From Sipunculus nudus (taxonomy: Eukaryota; Annelida; Sipuncula; Golfingiida; Sipunculidae), in the NCBI GenBank assembly GCA_026874595.1, contig CM049306.1, positions 108,395,142 through 108,459,141 on the forward strand: 64,000 nucleotides of DNA, read 5' to 3'. Shown piece after piece: positions 63,850 through 64,000 of the stretch. Position 1 is the stretch's first letter. Each line of letters starts with the position of its first letter. The position numbers and the translations under genes are program-made. The notes below the pieces were generated by a model. That model saw nothing but the letters and a program-made list of their open reading frames with translations, ran no database searches and was not told the DNA's origin.

Positions 63850-64000
63850 GTAAACAGAGAAAACCTCGGATAATGATCGTGGACACCAACTGTTTACAGA
63901 GATAACAAGGGATAATGATCGTGAACCCCTCTGTAAATAGATATATAAAGGGATAAGGATAGTGGACGCCAGTGTAAAAAGAGATAACAAGGGATAATGA
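63850..64000. other. Decaying array edge: divergent 41/42-bp monomers
   Basis: Four units can still be aligned: 63,850-63,891 (42 bp, AAAACCTCGGATAATGATCG), 63,892-63,932 (41 bp, begins GTTTACAG, ends GAACCCCTCT), 63,933-63,973 (41 bp, GTAAATAGATATATAAAGGG) and 63,974 to the window end (partial, GTAAAAAGAGATAACAAGGG). Within 150 bp they carry far more substitutions than any interior stretch. This is the pattern expected where homogenisation fails at the border of a tandem array. The underlying unit appears to be a GATAACAAGGGATAATGATC 41-mer. Confidence 0.87.

Larger units (their letters stand above)
1..64000. repeat. Single tandem-repeat array filling the window; about 40-bp monomer, one orientation
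   Basis: The consensus 40-mer is GTAAACAGAGAAAACAAAGG then TGACCATCGTGGACACCACT. Length classes are 39 bp (ACACACT or ACACATT end), 40 bp (ACACCACT end), 41 bp (GTGAACAGAGG start) and 21 bp (GATAACAACACT end). A second axis of variation is GAAAAC versus GATAAC after CAGA. The 40-mer holds 17 A, 5 T, 9 G and 9 C, so it is 45% GC with a strong A-over-T bias on this strand and neutral GC skew. Each long unit carries one GGTGACC (a BstEII-type GGTNACC site) and one CpG (ATCGTGG). I saw no inverted monomers and no unique insert. Monomer count is on the order of 1,600, estimated from length. Function unknown; it is most simply satellite or minisatellite DNA. Confidence 0.98.

Noticed and set aside
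1-64000. CRISPR array
   Set aside because: Units abut directly with no unique spacers between conserved repeats, total length is far too great, and no cas genes are present. The variable part is only point variants and whole-unit deletions.
1-64000. Centromeric satellite with CENP-B boxes, or telomeric repeat
   Set aside because: I find no CENP-B box-like TTCG...CGGGA motif and no TTAGGG-type telomere repeat. The 40-bp monomer does not match a centromeric family I can name. A centromeric or subtelomeric location is neither shown nor excluded.
1-64000. Transposable element or its terminal repeats as the source of the array
   Set aside because: No terminal inverted repeats, target-site duplications, reverse transcriptase, transposase or poly-A tail are visible. 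The short dyad lies within each monomer and is not a terminal repeat.
1-64000. AGGTGACC as a nuclear-receptor or similar transcription-factor site array
   Set aside because: The match is to short, degenerate half-sites only, and any 40-bp repeat of this composition would contain some such match. No supporting spacing or context is visible.

Overview
The whole 64,000-base window is one uninterrupted tandem-repeat array (minisatellite or satellite class). I find no gene, RNA gene, transposon, CRISPR array or unique sequence. Every stretch reads as head-to-tail copies, all in one orientation, of a roughly 40-bp monomer: GTAAACAGAGAAAACAAAGG then TGACCATCGTGGACACCACT. The commonest forms are a 40-mer (ends ACACCACT), a 39-mer (ends ACACACT or ACACATT), a 41-mer (begins GTGAACAGAGG) and a 21-mer (GTAAACAGAGATAACAACACT, the same monomer lacking 18 internal bases). 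An array this large, with nested higher-order repeats, points to a eukaryotic nuclear genome, most plausibly an animal. The sequence does not identify the species or the chromosome position.

The array has strong higher-order structure. A rare 21-mer variant carrying GATATC occurs 37 times and works as a ruler. The distances between successive sites repeat exactly: 1,474 bp seven times, 478 bp six times, 873 bp three times, and 1,806 and 798 bp twice each. A second variant, GGCGACC in place of GGTGACC, lies exactly 291 bp after 20 of these 37 sites.

Layout. 1-15,385: mixed 39/40/41-mers with 21-mer blocks, including a 1.34-kb module at 1, 5,224 and 14,207 (a fourth copy at 29,820), and a GATAAC-rich domain at 10.5-12 kb. 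15.4-53.7 kb: highly regular higher-order repeats built by stacked segmental duplications with offsets of 5,546, 4,075, 10,581, 1,070, 3,666, 12,342 and 2,367 bp. 53.7-54.57 kb: a GATAAC-rich island containing one divergent 41-mer. 54.5-58.8 kb: a 2,595-bp tandem duplication. 59.3-61.0 kb: a 21-mer-rich block duplicated at 1,005 bp. 61.0-63.85 kb: a zone free of 21-mers with simple 39/40-mer runs. 63,850-64,000: monomers decay into a divergent 41-bp form, as expected at an array edge. The left end of the window is still inside the array.

The reverse strand is almost stop-free in all three frames of the monomer, so open frames up to about 3,100 codons arise with no coding meaning. Duplication offsets and shared variants were read by eye from landmark positions. 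I did not align every base and give no percent identities.
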